This document shows, in pieces, positions 33,425-45,190 of a stretch of DNA of 64,000 nt (its first letter is position 1; each line of letters opens with the position of its first letter). The notes under the pieces were generated by a model. It was not told the DNA's origin. It searched no databases and saw only the letters and a program-made list of their open reading frames with translations. Location of the stretch: the NCBI GenBank assembly GCA_001051155.2, contig JYIP02000001.1:5952001-6016000 (forward strand), in the 5' to 3' direction. The translations under genes were made by a program, and so were the position numbers. Source of the stretch: Chrysoporthe austroafricana (Eukaryota; Ascomycota; Sordariomycetes; Diaporthales; Cryphonectriaceae).

Positions 33425-35577
33425 GGGCGGCTCGAATCTCTGCGCAATTGGCATCAAGAAGCGTCCGGATGAGCACGACCTCGAGTTCCCGATACCGATG
33501 TCTCGGCCACGCCCGGCCGAAGACGCGCAGGACGAGGGGCGTACCCCGAGGCTAATGGACGCGGCTGTCGCTCGGGGCCGGACAGGACAGAAGCAGGCAG
33601 AGACACCATCAAGGCGTTGAGTAAGGCGCTCCAAGATGACGAAGATGTGTTGGGCTAGGATGAAGTGCTCGGTGGTCTACCCGGAGTGCCCAACACGACT
33701 GAACGTCGTGTGCCCTCAGCGACCCGCACCCGGAATCCAAGGCCGGAGCTCCGATTAGCACCGGGGCAGGCTTTACATGTACGTCTGTCCGCCTAACAGG
33801 GAATTACTCCAGACAAGCCATCTGGGAGGCGATCTCATCTTCAGTACACAACCTTAGCAGCCTCGCCAAGAAAAACAAACCAAAAAAAAAACATAAAAAC
33901 AAAACATATTACCAATTTCCCTGCGCGGCGGGGGACGGCGGCGGCTTTCCCCTGCCCGCGGCAGCCTCGTCCGCCTCCTCAGCGATCTGCGTCTGTGTCA
34001 TGGTTGCTTTTCTTACTCGGCGTTCTTGATAGAATCGGTGTGCGGTGGTTTCGGTCAGAGCACTACAGGCAAAGTTGCATGGCACCCCGGTTTGGGTACT
34101 CTGGGAGGGGGCTTGTTTCTGTTTACTGGGATGGGCGTATGTCTGTTGCGTGAGGCGAGGGCGGACGAGGTAGCCATGTGTACCGAGTAGCAGCGGGGAC
34201 ATACTACATCTCCATTCCTTCTATTCCCTTTCCTACAGTCCCCAATGTCCCTTTTTCTTCTTCCTTGGCATACTCTCCTGCGCAGGCATCATTTGCACCT
34301 TTGGGCATCATTTAGCATCACTCAGCATGGATAGCGGCAGCCGGGGGAAACGGCCGACGAGTACAAACATAACGCACAAACCTCCGTTCATGTAGTCTAG
34401 GCAGCGGGGCACACGAGCCCGGGCTCTGCGATACCCAACCAATGCAGATGGTGAAGCCAGAGCTAATATCTCCCTCCGCCCGAACCATGTGATTGCACTC
34501 CGTCGTGGTGGCCTGCGGCAGCCACTCCCGTATGGGATCACATAGACGGGGTGTCCAACAGGTTCGGCTGCGGCAAGCCCGCGACGTCGAGAAGAGGGGG
34601 CCCGTGGCCGGATGGTCGTCTCGAGTCTCGAGGATTGGCGGAGAGCAGGCTGGATGCTCCGCTGCTCTAAGTTAGGGTCACAACGCTTCTATCTCGGCAG
34701 CTGCTGGAAAGCCAGCTGCCGCAGCATCCATGACACCACCGCCTGAGCGGGAGAGGCACGCTCGTCGTCAGACATCAATTGGTCCATGAGTGCTCATGAT
34801 ATACGGCCAAAAGAAAAGAGAGAGAAGAAGAAAAAAAAAAAGAGAAGAAAAGAAGAACAAAAACATGCAACACCGGGTATTCGCCAATGGTCACCCACTT
34901 GACTACTAATCCAGCCCTTGGTGGCTTATTTAGGGGAGAGCAGACGGGATCCCAAGTTTTCCGCCAGGTATGGTCGCATGTGCTTGGTATTGAGGGTGGG
35001 CGCATTTATGGCGCAAGATGTGAGCGAGCAAGCAAAGCAGACTTCGAGTTTGTCTGGAGATAGGTGAATTAACTTTTAGCTGCAGCCAAGGCTGGATGGA
35101 GTCTGTACTCTGCTCGGCGCGGGCCGAAGAAGCAACCATTCGTCCGCTTTAGCTGCTCATCCACAGACCTTCTCACAAGAGCCATGAAGATCAAATGTCA
35201 TGATCAGCAGGATGAGATTGGGCTGCCGTCCATAAGGAAATTAAAAATAGAAATAAATAAAGAGGTACGTTGGGCCTCCTAATTCGTAATAGGTAAGTAG
35301 ATCGGATAATTGAATGCGACCACCGTTAGGGGTAGCTTACATAAGCCGCAGGACCCCTCCAGCTGGACGGGAGGGAGCTATCCTGGCTTGTGATGCGCCT
35401 GGCACCCGCTGCGAACGGCCTAACTTACGTGACCTCCTGTCTCATTAGGAAACGTGAACGCCATCTCCCCTCCGCGCGCTACCCGCCCCTCCGCCCACCG
35501 CCCACCACCAGAATATCTGCCCAGACCGTCCAGTTGAAGAAGAAAACTGCCAGGAGGAGAGCAAGGCATCACTCAGG
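33425..35577. other. Intergenic region, partly coding-like just after the kinase
   Basis: About 2.1 kb. The first roughly 350 bp show coding-like composition in shifted frames (see findings), then AT-richer sequence with A-rich runs (33880-33910 and near 34830) and TATA-like stretches. No complete gene is supported. The end serves as promoter of the BSD-domain gene, with a pyrimidine-rich leader. Confidence 0.5.
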
Positions 35578-37006
35578 ATGGATCTGGCCTACGACCACAT
35601 CGTCGAGGAGTCCCTCCCCAAGGAGGAGGACGGCAAGCGCTACGCCGCCGGCAGCAGCGCTGAGCAGACCCAGAACAGCCTGAACGCCGAGATCCAGGAT
35701 GCCTACAAGGCCTTCTCGGCCAGCCCCTGGGGCGCCAAGATCGGCGGGTTTTTTGGGAATGTTGTCAAGCAGGTGCGTACGGACGACGGGCCGTGATGGG
35801 ACGCGGCGAAGCGGAGGCACCCACCGCAAAGGACGAGTCGCACGGCTGACTAGACCTGTCCAGGGCGAGACCGTCTACCAGGAAGCCCAGAAGGAACTCA
35901 CCGATCTCGGCAGCGAGGCCCAGCGCGGCTTCTCGGGCCTCTCGAGCGCCCTCATCAGCCGGACCCGCGGGCTGTCCCTCGCCACGCCCGGCCCGTCCTC
36001 TACATCTTCCTCATCCACCGCCCAGCAGGCCGGCAGCGTCACCCCGACCGAGGGCAAGAAGGACATGACCACCGAAGAGGCCCTCCAAGAGTCCGAGACC
36101 GTCCTCTCGCGCCTGCGCTCCGAGGCGGCCAAGCGCCTCAAGGACATCCAGAGGGCGGAGGACGCCGCGGACGAGGCGCTCCTGCGGTTCGGGACCAACA
36201 TCCGCGACTTCCTGAAGGACGCGGTCTCTATCACCCCCGGGTCGGGGTCGACCGATGCCAGCGGGCAGGCCTCGGAGGTGCTGTTCGAGAGCAAGGATGC
36301 CACCGGCAAGAGGGTGATCCACACCAGCAGGTTCGACGCACAGCTGCACGTCATCCACACGTCCACGGAGAGCTTCACGAAGGACCCCGCGACGGGCGAC
36401 TGGGAGGCCTGGGGCAAGGAGTTCGACATCGCCAGCAAGACGGAGGACATCTCGAAGGACCTCGACAAGTATCCGGAGCTGCGGGCTACGATGGAGAAGC
36501 TGGTGCCCGAGAAGATCCCGTACGAGGACTTCTGGAAGAGGTACTACTTCTTGAGGCACGGGATCGACATTGCGGAGGCGAGGAGGCGGGATCTTCTGAA
36601 GGGTATGCCGTTCCCGGTTCATCTCGTTCGGACATGGTTCTATCTGCTGTGATCTTGATGGTGCTGACCTGCCCTGCCCTGCCCTGTAGCTGCCTCGGCC
36701 GAGGAAGAAGTCGGCTGGGACGAGGACTCGGATGACGAGACCGCCGCCGGGACAAGCCCCAAGAAGACCTCCGACAGGCGCCCCGGCTCGACCGAGTCCT
36801 CGACCACCATCCACCCGCCCCCGGCTGCCGGATCGTCATCCCGCCTGAAGCCGTCCGAGCCCCGCAGGTCCAACGACGAGAGGTCGCAGCCCGACAGCGA
36901 CACGAGCTACGACCTGGTCGGCGCCAGCTCCGGCAACCCTAGCCATGCGCCGAACAGCCCCAAGGAGACCCGCAAGGATGACGATAGCGATGAGGACTGG
37001 GAGTAG
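35578..37006 (+). CDS. BSD-domain protein (DOS2-like)
   Basis: Three exons (35578-35772, 35864-36602, 36690-37006) encode 416 residues. The N-terminal 120 residues contain amphipathic helical stretches with [20 protein letters not shown] Ser/Thr-rich low-complexity linker follows. The BSD domain lies at about 250-300, marked by the adjacent hydrophobic and aromatic residues of [16 protein letters not shown]; its preceding segment [21 protein letters not shown] is typical of this subfamily. The C-terminus is acidic and serine-rich, ending [12 protein letters not shown] domains occur in TFIIH p62, synapse-associated proteins and yeast Dos2. The cellular role in fungi is poorly defined and no function beyond domain membership is claimed. 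Confidence 0.9.
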
Positions 37007-37343
37007 TAAGCCTGTCGGGGATATCTGAACTTTGGGTTGGCTCTTGGAGGATGGTGTTTCTGGCGCTGGGTGATTGACCGGGGAAGGGGTGGACGGGGGT
37101 GGATGTGCACACCGTCGCTGTGGTTTTTTTCTCCCGCACGCCTGCCCCTCTGGTGTCGCAGATGCGACTATAATCTCCTGATTTCCTGGATATCTTTTTG
37201 AATAGCCGCAAACCCCCTCCCCTCGCTCTCGCTTCCCTCTTCTTCTCTCTCTCTCCCTGGATGGCAAGACATGGTTTTCTTCCCGAACCGAACGAAGCAA
37301 TTCATCTTCCTATGCCGTCTCTCCTGCCCGTGATGTGCTCAGA
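37007..37343. other. Short convergent intergenic spacer
   Basis: The 337 bp between the stop codons of the BSD-domain gene and the Tsr2 gene contain a pyrimidine-rich stretch near 37210-37260 and no gene. It is probably both 3' untranslated regions. Confidence 0.6.
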
Positions 37344-38191
37344 TCACCTCTTTCGCGTGACCTTGGTAAACCCGTCCTCGTCTACCTCGGGCTCGGCCTT
37401 CTCCCGCCGGGGAGCAGCCGCCAGGGGCGGGGCCTCGTCCATGTCCTCGTCGCCGTCCTCATCGTCATCGTCGTCCCCGTCGGTGTCGTCCCAGTCGGTA
37501 TCGCCGTCCTGGTCCTCCCCCTTCCGAAACAGGGCGCCGTCGACGCGGGCGCCCTTCCGGGCCTGCCAGCGCGCCAGCAGCCTGTCGACCTCGTCGAAGT
37601 TGCCGCGGGCGCACTGGCCGCGCAGGCGGATGATCTCGACGGCGACGTCGAACCCGGACTCGTCGTCGACGTTGACCTCGAACTCGTCCAGCATCACCTG
37701 CAGCAGCAGCTCCTCGATGTACTCGGCGTCGGGCTCCTCCACCTGCTGCTGCTGTTGCGCCGGGGCCGACGCGCTGCTGCCGTGCTTGTCTGTCGAGGAG
37801 GAGGAAAAGGTGGTGGTGGTGGTGGTGGTAGTAGCACCGGCGGCCGTCGTCGTCGTTGGGGCCAGGGGCGGGAACTGGTCGACGACCTCCCCTGCGAACC
37901 AGTCGCGCTTGTCCGCGCTGTCCGGGCCGCCCCAGTTGTTCTGAACCGCGAGGGTGAGGGCGGGCCAGAGGTTAAGGGAGAGGGCGACCGCCTGCTCGAA
38001 GCGGGCCTGGCGGGTCTCTGTATTGGGGGGGGGGGGGACCCTCGGGGGGGCTCTGTTTGGGGGGGGGGGGGGGAGCGGGGGAGGGGCCCGGACCCCCCGG
38101 GGGCCCCCGCCGGCCTGGGGGGGGCCCGGAGACCCCCCACGAACCGGCCCGGGAGAACCCGCGGGGGGGGGGGGGGGGTGGGGGTTTGCNT

Positions 38192-38225
<34 letters not shown>

Positions 38226-38300
38226 GGGGGTGGGGGGGGGGGGTGAAGAGGAGGAGGGGCACGAACCCGCTGAGGGCATCTGCTGTGCTGAGGAGGCCAT
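37344..38300 (-). CDS. tsr2: Pre-rRNA processing protein Tsr2
   Basis: Proposed two exons: 38300-38267 and 38017-37344, giving 235 residues. The Tsr2 core is clear: ARFEQAVALSLNLWPALTLAVQ followed by NNWGGPDSADKRDWFAGEVV with the WGG motif, then LLLQVMLDEFEVNVDDESG and an acidic tail (DDTDGDDDDDEDGDEDMDE). Tsr2 is the escort that releases eS26 from importin and delivers it to the pre-40S particle. The unspliced frame would insert a Pro/Gly-rich block from the G-tract, which no Tsr2 has; splicing from G|GTTCGT to ACAG joins GAG-ACC and yields a compact, family-like N-terminus. The intron (38018-38266) holds the G-rich tract and an N. The exact intron is less certain than the family call. Confidence 0.88.
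38027..38243. repeat. G-rich low-complexity tract with a single N
   Basis: Long G runs with an N at 38190 lie in the proposed Tsr2 intron (C-rich on the coding strand). Sequence fidelity here is doubtful. Confidence 0.85.
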
Positions 38301-40032
38301 GAGAAACCCCTTGTTGGCGTGCTGGAAGAGGGTTTGGACGTGCTAGGCGAAGAGAGCAGGCAGCTGTCAAGAGATGGGTCGCGGTGTGGGAGTGTTTTGC
38401 TGCAGTCAATCAATCAATCAAGCCCAAGCACGAGTCCAAAAAAAGAAAAAAAAAAAAAAAAAGTTTCCCAGGTCTGGGGGCTTCCCGCCGATAAGGCGAT
38501 AAGAGGTCGCTGCGGGCCGCTCGCGGCTTTCGTCGGTTCGCGCAGGCGCAGCGGAGGACCGTTTATCTGGTGGGCATATTTTGTGCTTACAGAGTTGTAC
38601 GAATAGCCTCCTTTCGCTGTTCTCGTGCAGCAAGAGATGGAACTGCAGGCACAGAAGAAGGGGCTGGCTGCCCTGCTATGCACTGCTATGCAGCAGGATA
38701 CCCTCCTACGAGGCAGCCCCCACAGTAATTAGCCCAGCAGTTCTGTAAAACTGATCTACGGATGTACATGCGGAGGGACGACGCCCGCCGGCCCGGGACG
38801 CGATGGGGGCCACGTCGGTTCCAGCCTCTCGGGGTCGCATCAGATCGCATCAACTTCCAGAGTGGTGAGCGATTGCTAGCACGCACCCGATCCGATCTTG
38901 GGGATCTGGGGCTGGTCTGGGTCCCTCTGTGCGCCCCTGCAGCAAGAACCGTGCGATCGTCGTCATGGGCTGGGGATGGTGGATGGGGCTGCCCGCCTTG
39001 TGAGCATAGGACAACAGCCTCTGCTGCTTATCCCCACCCACCACGTACACAGTACCTCTGCGCCGGCGCAACAGGATGTCTACTCCTCGAGCTCTCCTAC
39101 CATCACCACCAGAGAGGTTCTTGCGCCTGCAATAACCCCATCACACCTGCGCTCCCTGCCGACCTGCTGCTTGCCCCCCGACCACCGACCCCAACCCCAG
39201 ACGGCGACGTCCCCAGACTATGCGCCCTCCAGCGGCTTCCCTCACAGCGTCCGAGCCTGTCCACTTGGAGAGGGTGGTACATGACATGGCGACGAGGCCG
39301 GAGAGCACGTGCCACGGCTGACGGGAGCCTCGCCGGATGCCGAGCAGGTTCGTGGACGGCCTATTGTCCTGGCACAAGGACTTGTTCTGTGGCGGGCCGC
39401 GCCGTATCCCTCTCTCTGGGTTGGATACCACGTGCGCCTGCCGGAAGCCGTCGTCGGAGGATGGGGGAGGGATACCTGCGAACTGCTGAGCCCGTCCAGC
39501 CCCGCGAGAGGGAGAGAAAGAAGACTGGCTGAACCATGGTCGGTCACCTCTAGCGGGCAGGGAGGGGTGCAGGCCGCCAGTCCACGCCGTCCCGAAGTTC
39601 CAGGGGGAGCACTCGGGAATGGTCAGCTCACGCAGAATCCAGCTAGGCCCCGGGAGCCTCTCATCTGGTCGGTCGACGGAGCCGGTACTGTACCAGTGCT
39701 GGGCGGGAGGTGGGAGACTGGACGGATGAGGCCCAGCGCGTGAATGAGCGTGAGCGTGAGCGTGAGTGTGTGTGTGTGTGTGCGTGTGCATATGTAGTAC
39801 TACTATGGAACGACGGCATTGTTACTGATGATGTGGAATCAGTCACGGGGTGGAACCCCGAGGCGGACGCAACGGCGTGGCGGGCCTTGTTCTCGAGGAC
39901 GGCTTTAAGCAACCGCCGGGCGGTGGCACCATGTGTGTGGGGCCCGGGGGGGGGCGACGGCGGGTTGCGACCATGCAGGTATGTGCGCCAAGCAAGGCCA
40001 AGAGTCACGCCGGAGACTTGAACCCACGGGAC

Positions 40033-40060
40033 GGATGGATGGATGGATGGATGGATGGAT
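40033..40060. repeat. GGAT tetranucleotide repeat
   Basis: Seven tandem GGAT units. A shorter GGAT run occurs also near 28685-28700. Confidence 0.9.
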
Positions 40061-40161
40061 GGGGGACATGGCGCGGTGAGCATGGGGCTGAGGAGGTTGA
40101 TCAGCCGAGGAGGAGGCGGAAGGGCGGCGGAGGCGGAAGGGGAGGAGGAGGAGCAGGAGGA

Positions 40162-40190
40162 GGAACAGGAACAGGAACAGGAACAGGAAC
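40162..40190. repeat. GGAACA hexanucleotide repeat
   Basis: Five tandem GGAACA units following a GGA-rich stretch. Confidence 0.9.
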
Positions 40191-41078
40191 GGGGCGTGGG
40201 CTGACGGGCCTCTCTCTATCTCTCTCTGTGTGTGTCTTCTCTCTCCCTCTCTCGCCCGCGCTCGGGGGGCAGAGAAAGGCATGCAGAGGCAGTTGTCCCG
40301 AGCCCGAGCCGCAGGAGCATTTAGACTTCTCGTCCCCTAGTGCCGGGCCCTGTCGCGCCCTGTCGCGCCCTATACCCCAAGCGGCTGGTCGGATCCCACC
40401 AGACGAGAAAGCGGGCATGTTAGTGCCGCCGCTGACGGGGCCCTGGGGCCTGGCGGGGGCCCTGCTGAGCTGCTACCACGGCGCGGCACCCACGCCCTGC
40501 CGCCCACGGCCCCCCCTGTCGCGGCCCCTTCTGCCTCTCTATCTCGTACCACCGGCGGGGGCGCTCTTGGGGGGCTCTGCGGGCAGCGGCCCTGTCGCCA
40601 CCGTCACCCGCTGGGGCGCATGGCGGGGTCAGCGCCTGTAGGGGGTGGGCGGCAGGGGGTGACGCCAGTTCTGCCGTGGCTGACAAATTGACACTGGAAG
40701 AGGCCCGCAGTTCCACCAGGTTCGCAGGCGGGTCCTCTCCCCCAGCAGAGGCGATCCCCTCTCGCCGCCCCCCTCGAAGCGGCCTGGCCCTCGCTCGTTC
40801 CCCCATCACACCTCGCCCCCGTCCCCATATCCTGCCTACACTGCACTCGCCTGCCTCACCACACCACCCTCGAGCAATACCGGCGTCCCCCTCTCTGCAG
40901 CACCGCACCACGCACGCCCTGCAGCAGCCAGCAGCCAGCAGCCAGCAGCGCGCAGCTCCTCCCTGGGTGCGGATTTGAGCACGCAATTGTCAGGAGGACA
41001 GGACGGCTTCTGACGGGGACGCACTCATAGCGCATCTTGTATGACGAGACCCTGCCGGCAACCCCGGCCTGGATCGTC

Positions 41079-41106
41079 GCAGCAGCAGCAGCAGCAGCAG
41101 CAGCAG
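41079..41106. repeat. GCA trinucleotide repeat
   Basis: About nine GCA units in the gene-poor upstream region of the AP-1-like gene, not in a supported coding frame. Confidence 0.9.
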
Positions 41107-41438
41107 GTCCTGGCAGCCTAGAACACACACATACACATACACACACAGAACAGAACAGAACAGAACACACGCACGCACGCACGTTTTCTGGCCCCTCAAG
41201 CCTGCGTCTGTCTATCTCTCATCTCACTCCACCGGCTCGACAAGCTCGTCGTTGTGTCGTTTGTCCCCTCCTCCCGGCGCATTGTCCGCCGTCCACTGTC
41301 TACATCCTCTCCCTCCTCTCCCCTCTGCAGCGCCCGATCTGCCTGTCGGCCCGCCTGAGCACCGCGTCATCCTCCTCCCTCCCTCTACTCTCCCTAGGGT
41401 CGAGTGTCGGTGGCAAGATAGGGGTCCTCGAAGGAGAC

Positions 41439-41469
<31 letters not shown>

Positions 41470-41567
41470 AAGGAGCATCACATCACACCCGCTCCCGGGC
41501 CGCCTCTGCCTGTCATAGTTCATCATCATATCATCATCATCCTCCTCCGCCTCCTCACCCTCTCGCC

Positions 41568-43625
41568 ATGGCCTCCGCGAGGAACCCCCTCAACGACTTC
41601 ATCCTGACCCCCCAGCAGCAGAGCCTGCTCTTCGCCGCCCTCAACTCCAACAGGCAGCCCTCCGGCTCCCCCGCCGGCGCCGGCGCCGGCGCCAACAACA
41701 TGTCCCCCACCTCCTTCACCAGCTCGCCCGCCCAGAAGAACGCCCTGGGCGGCTTCCCGCAGGAGAGCCCCTTCCTCGACTACGACTACGACTTCAGCGG
41801 CGACACCAGCTACGACTTCAGCTTCGCCGACGACTCCCAGCCCAAGATGATCGGCGACCTGCCCGGCTCCAACAGCAGCCCCGACGCCTCTGCCAACGCC
41901 GCCTCCGAGAACAACGACACCGAGAAGCGGAGTCACCCCGACGACGACAATGAGGAGGACGAGGCGAGCGCTAAGAGGCAGGAGACTGGCGACAAGGCCC
42001 CTAAGAAGCCCGGCCGCAAGCCCCTCACTACAGAGCCGACCTCGGTACGTGTGATCCTGTGATCCCTCCCGTCCATCCACCCATCCCCAGCCCCTCCTCC
42101 ATGCCGCCCAGCAGCTGGCTTCGGTGCTGACAGCCCGCCCGCCCCTGCGTAGAAACGGAAGGCGCAGAACAGGGCCGCCCAGCGCGCGTTCCGGGAGCGC
42201 AAGGAGAAGCACCTCAAGGACCTCGAGGACAAGGTCGCCGAGCTGGAGAAGGCCTCCCAGTCCGCCAACCAGGAGAACTCCCAGCTCCGCGCCCAGGTCG
42301 AGAAGATGACCACCGAGCTGGCCGAGTATAAGAAGAGGCTGTCCGTCATGGTCAGCAGCCGCCCTCCCGGCGTCACCGGCCCGCGCCCTGTCTTTGGCAA
42401 CCCCGTCATCGGCAACCTGAACGACGTCAACTTCCAGTTCGAGTTCCCCCGCTTTGGCCAGCTGCCCGGCCCCACGCCGTCGCCGAGCACCAACGCCTCC
42501 CTCAACGGGCGCCCCTCCGCCTCGCCGCGGTCTGCCCGGAGCCCGAGCGAGCACCTGAGCCCCCTCGACAAGGCCGCCAGGCAGGGCTCGGCCGGCACCG
42601 CCGCCCAGGCGAACGGCCTGGATGCGCAGACCAAGGAGGACCTGGCCAAGTTCTCGGGCATCTTCAGCCCCCCGCTGACGGACAACAACGTCGCCTCGGC
42701 GGCCAGGGGCAGCACGGACTCGCACACCAGTGGTGCCGCTACGAACGAGTCGTCGCCGTCGTCCTCCTCCAACTCCAACGGCGGCCCGAGCTCCTCGTGC
42801 GGGACGTCTCCCGAGCCCACCAACAACCAGTCGCCAATGGGCTTCAAGCTCGACATGCTGTCGACCATCGGCGAGGAGGGCCACCCTTCGTTTGCCAACA
42901 CCAACCAAGGTAATAACCACCCTTCCATGTAATTGCATTATCTCGGCTATCTACCGCATCGCCTCCCGATGCACACCGCGCGCTCGTCCGCCCCCTGCTT
43001 CCGCTGAGAACGCAGAAGAGTATGCTGATTCGGCACAGATTTTGGTCATTTCGCCAACATCGACATGAACGACATGAACTTTCTGGCGAACACGAACGAC
43101 TTTCAGTTCGACCCGCAGCTGTTTGGAAACTACCGCGAGCCCCAGGAGAACGTCCTCAGCACCGGGTTGGACGACACCTTCTTCACCGACGCCTTCGATA
43201 TCGACTTCACGACGCCGTATTTCGCCCCCAGTCCGAACCCGCCCAAGAAGGACCTCATGTCTCGGATCGATGCTGCGAAGAACGAGGACCAGACGGAGCT
43301 GGTGCAGACGCAGGACGGCCAATTCCTGACCTGCAACAAGATTTGGTACGTATTCAGCTACCAGCCCAGGAACGAGCCCGGGATATCTGCTAAAACGCGC
43401 TACAGGGAGAAACTACAAAACTGCCCCAGCGTCCAGAGCGGCGACTTTGACCTGGACGGCCTCTGCTCCGACCTGCAGAAGAAGGCTAAATGCTCCGGGT
43501 CCGGCGCCGTGGTCGATGAATCGACATTCAAGGACGTGATGAAAAAGTACCTGGGCAAGGATGCCCAGTGTCCTGAGGAGGACACGGCGCAGCAGGCAAA
43601 CAAAGCGCAGACTTCAGCCCAGTGA
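41568..43625 (+). CDS. ap1: Yap1/AP-1-like oxidative-stress bZIP transcription factor
   Basis: Four exons (41568-42044, 42153-42909, 43039-43345, 43406-43625) give 586 residues. The bZIP basic region KRKAQNRAAQRAFRERKEKH starts exon 2, with the characteristic QNRAAQ-x-FR of Yap/Pap1 proteins, followed by leucine-zipper heptads to about residue 220. The C-terminal Cys-rich domain is intact: TCNKIWEKLQNCP, GDFDLDGLCSDLQKKAKCSG (also the nuclear export signal) and a last Cys at CPEED. The middle region (SSSCGTSPEP) corresponds to the n-CRD but has only one Cys. In this family, oxidation forms disulfides between the two Cys-rich domains, masks the export signal and retains the factor in the nucleus to induce thioredoxin, catalase and glutathione genes. 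Acidic and Asn-rich transactivation stretches lie between. Confidence 0.95.
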
Positions 43626-44157
43626 GCCGAGAGGCGCCAATGCGGCAAACTTGCATATCGCAGCACACGACACTGCGCGGGACAGGTCCGGACTGGGTCA
43701 GATCAGATCTTGGTTTTTATTTTACGCCAGATCGGCGCAATTGGGAATAACTCGAGAATACCAAAGCAACCACAGGGATCAGTGAAAAACGGCATTGAAA
43801 TTTTTACTCACACGGCGGGGGAAGGGCGTTATTTGGCAAGACCAACACGGCCTGCCGTCATTGCTGGCATGGGAATCTGGTATGACACGGATGACTGGGG
43901 ATGTCTCCGTCACTTTTCAAACAACTGGCCCGCTCAAGGGACAGAAACCGCGGGAAACAAGTTGTACTATCAGAGGGAACGGGATCCGTGGCAGAGGACC
44001 GCTGAAAGTTTGATGTGCGTTTGATGAGACATTGGTCAAGTTAATCTAGTCAGTGCAATACCTAACGTCTGGATATGCTTATAACGTCAATGAAGTGTCC
44101 ACTCTCACCAAGGCCAGCCCTATATGATCGCCCCCAGGCCTCAAGCCCCCAGGTCTC

Positions 44158-44183
44158 TTTTTTTTTTTTTTTTTTTTTTTTTT
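44158..44183. repeat. Poly-T tract
   Basis: A run of about 26 T residues without an N. Confidence 0.9.
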
Positions 44184-44910
44184 CTTCTCGATCGGACGGG
44201 TCTCAACGAGGCCAGGCTCCTCCTGGCCTCCAGGGATACGGGGCGTCTTTGTGAAGCCGCCCTGATGCCGTCACATCAATAGTACCCGTGTCACAGGTCT
44301 GGAGGCCGACAGGCCTTGCTCGGTCGGCAGCACCCGAACGAAGGTGCTTCTTCGCGAGCACGACCATCGCTGATCAACATACCACCCACTCCTCGGGGCT
44401 TTTTCGTGGTGATGCTCATATAGGAAAGAACGAAGCCCTGGGCTCGTCGTTCTCACCGGGCTTCTTGGCAATCGCGAGAGCAAACGTCTCTGGCTTGACC
44501 ACGGCGGCCTATGTGTGCGTCTGTCCTCGCGGGGCCAGCTGTCACCTCAAGAGTATATTCATTTCTTTCGTGATTCACTGCCCACACTGCCCTCCAGGGT
44601 CCCTCTCTTCGAGGCGAGCGAGCGCCGGCCGGAGAGCGCGCACAGCTCGAGCAAGCTGGCCAGGGAGGGGGGGGTGCTGGTTGAGTGATGACACCGGAGG
44701 ACTAGGTGGTCTTTGGAGGGGCGGCGCCGTGGTGCTTCCAGGAGGAGCTGGACATGTTCGACCCATCGATTGACGGTGATTTTCCTGAAGTGGATCCTAT
44801 GGTCCGGGAAGACTCGACGACTTCTGGGCTCATCCGGACAGCCTCGGAGAATCTATGGCCTCTCTTGTTGCTCGCCTGAAGAGGGCAGTGTGCCGCTGAC
44901 TGGGTCGGAT

Positions 44911-45190
44911 AGGAATGCCTGGAGCTATATCGATGCGAGAGACGGCGCGCGGGCTGTCAAGAAGATAGCCTGGCAAGCGAGCTGACGGGCCATCGTGAGT
45001 GTCTCGTTGCGGCACCAGATACTGTGCTGAAGATGAGCAATGTGGACCCCGTCCGGACGTGCTTCCCGAGGATGAAGCGGGTCGATAGACAAGGCGAAGA
45101 CCCGAACAGCACCACCTGTTTAAGTATCGAGAAGGCTTGGAGGGAGTTGGGCTACGAGTCGGAGTATAAAGGGAGGGCTGATGACCAATC
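44911..45190 (+). pseudogene. Frameshifted C-terminal remnant of an NAD-dependent epimerase/dehydratase
   Basis: One frame reads NAWSYIDARDGARAVKKIA (from 44911), the WSYIDARD segment typical of the extended-SDR epimerase C-terminal half. The continuation ASELTGHRECLVAAPDTVLK, then CFP and LSIEKAWRELGYESEY, is in another frame (from 44973). Joining them requires a one- or two-nucleotide shift at about 44970. These blocks appear in the order and spacing of the family's C-terminus, including the IEKAWRELGY motif before the end. No N-terminal Rossmann (GATG) part was found upstream. It is probably a decayed gene copy; an unrecognised short intron is less likely. Confidence 0.45.

Larger units (their letters stand above)
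38301..41567. other. 3.3-kb gene-poor region upstream of the AP-1 gene
   Basis: No convincing gene. It contains TG and GGAT repeats, a GGAACA hexamer repeat, a GCA repeat, a GA tract and strongly pyrimidine-rich DNA towards 41568. It probably includes the long promoter and 5' untranslated region of the AP-1-like factor and the promoter of Tsr2. Confidence 0.6.

Noticed and set aside
33909..34202. A 97-codon minus-strand frame
   Set aside because: It has no recognisable motif and no supporting leader or splice pattern; a small gene cannot be excluded but is not supported.
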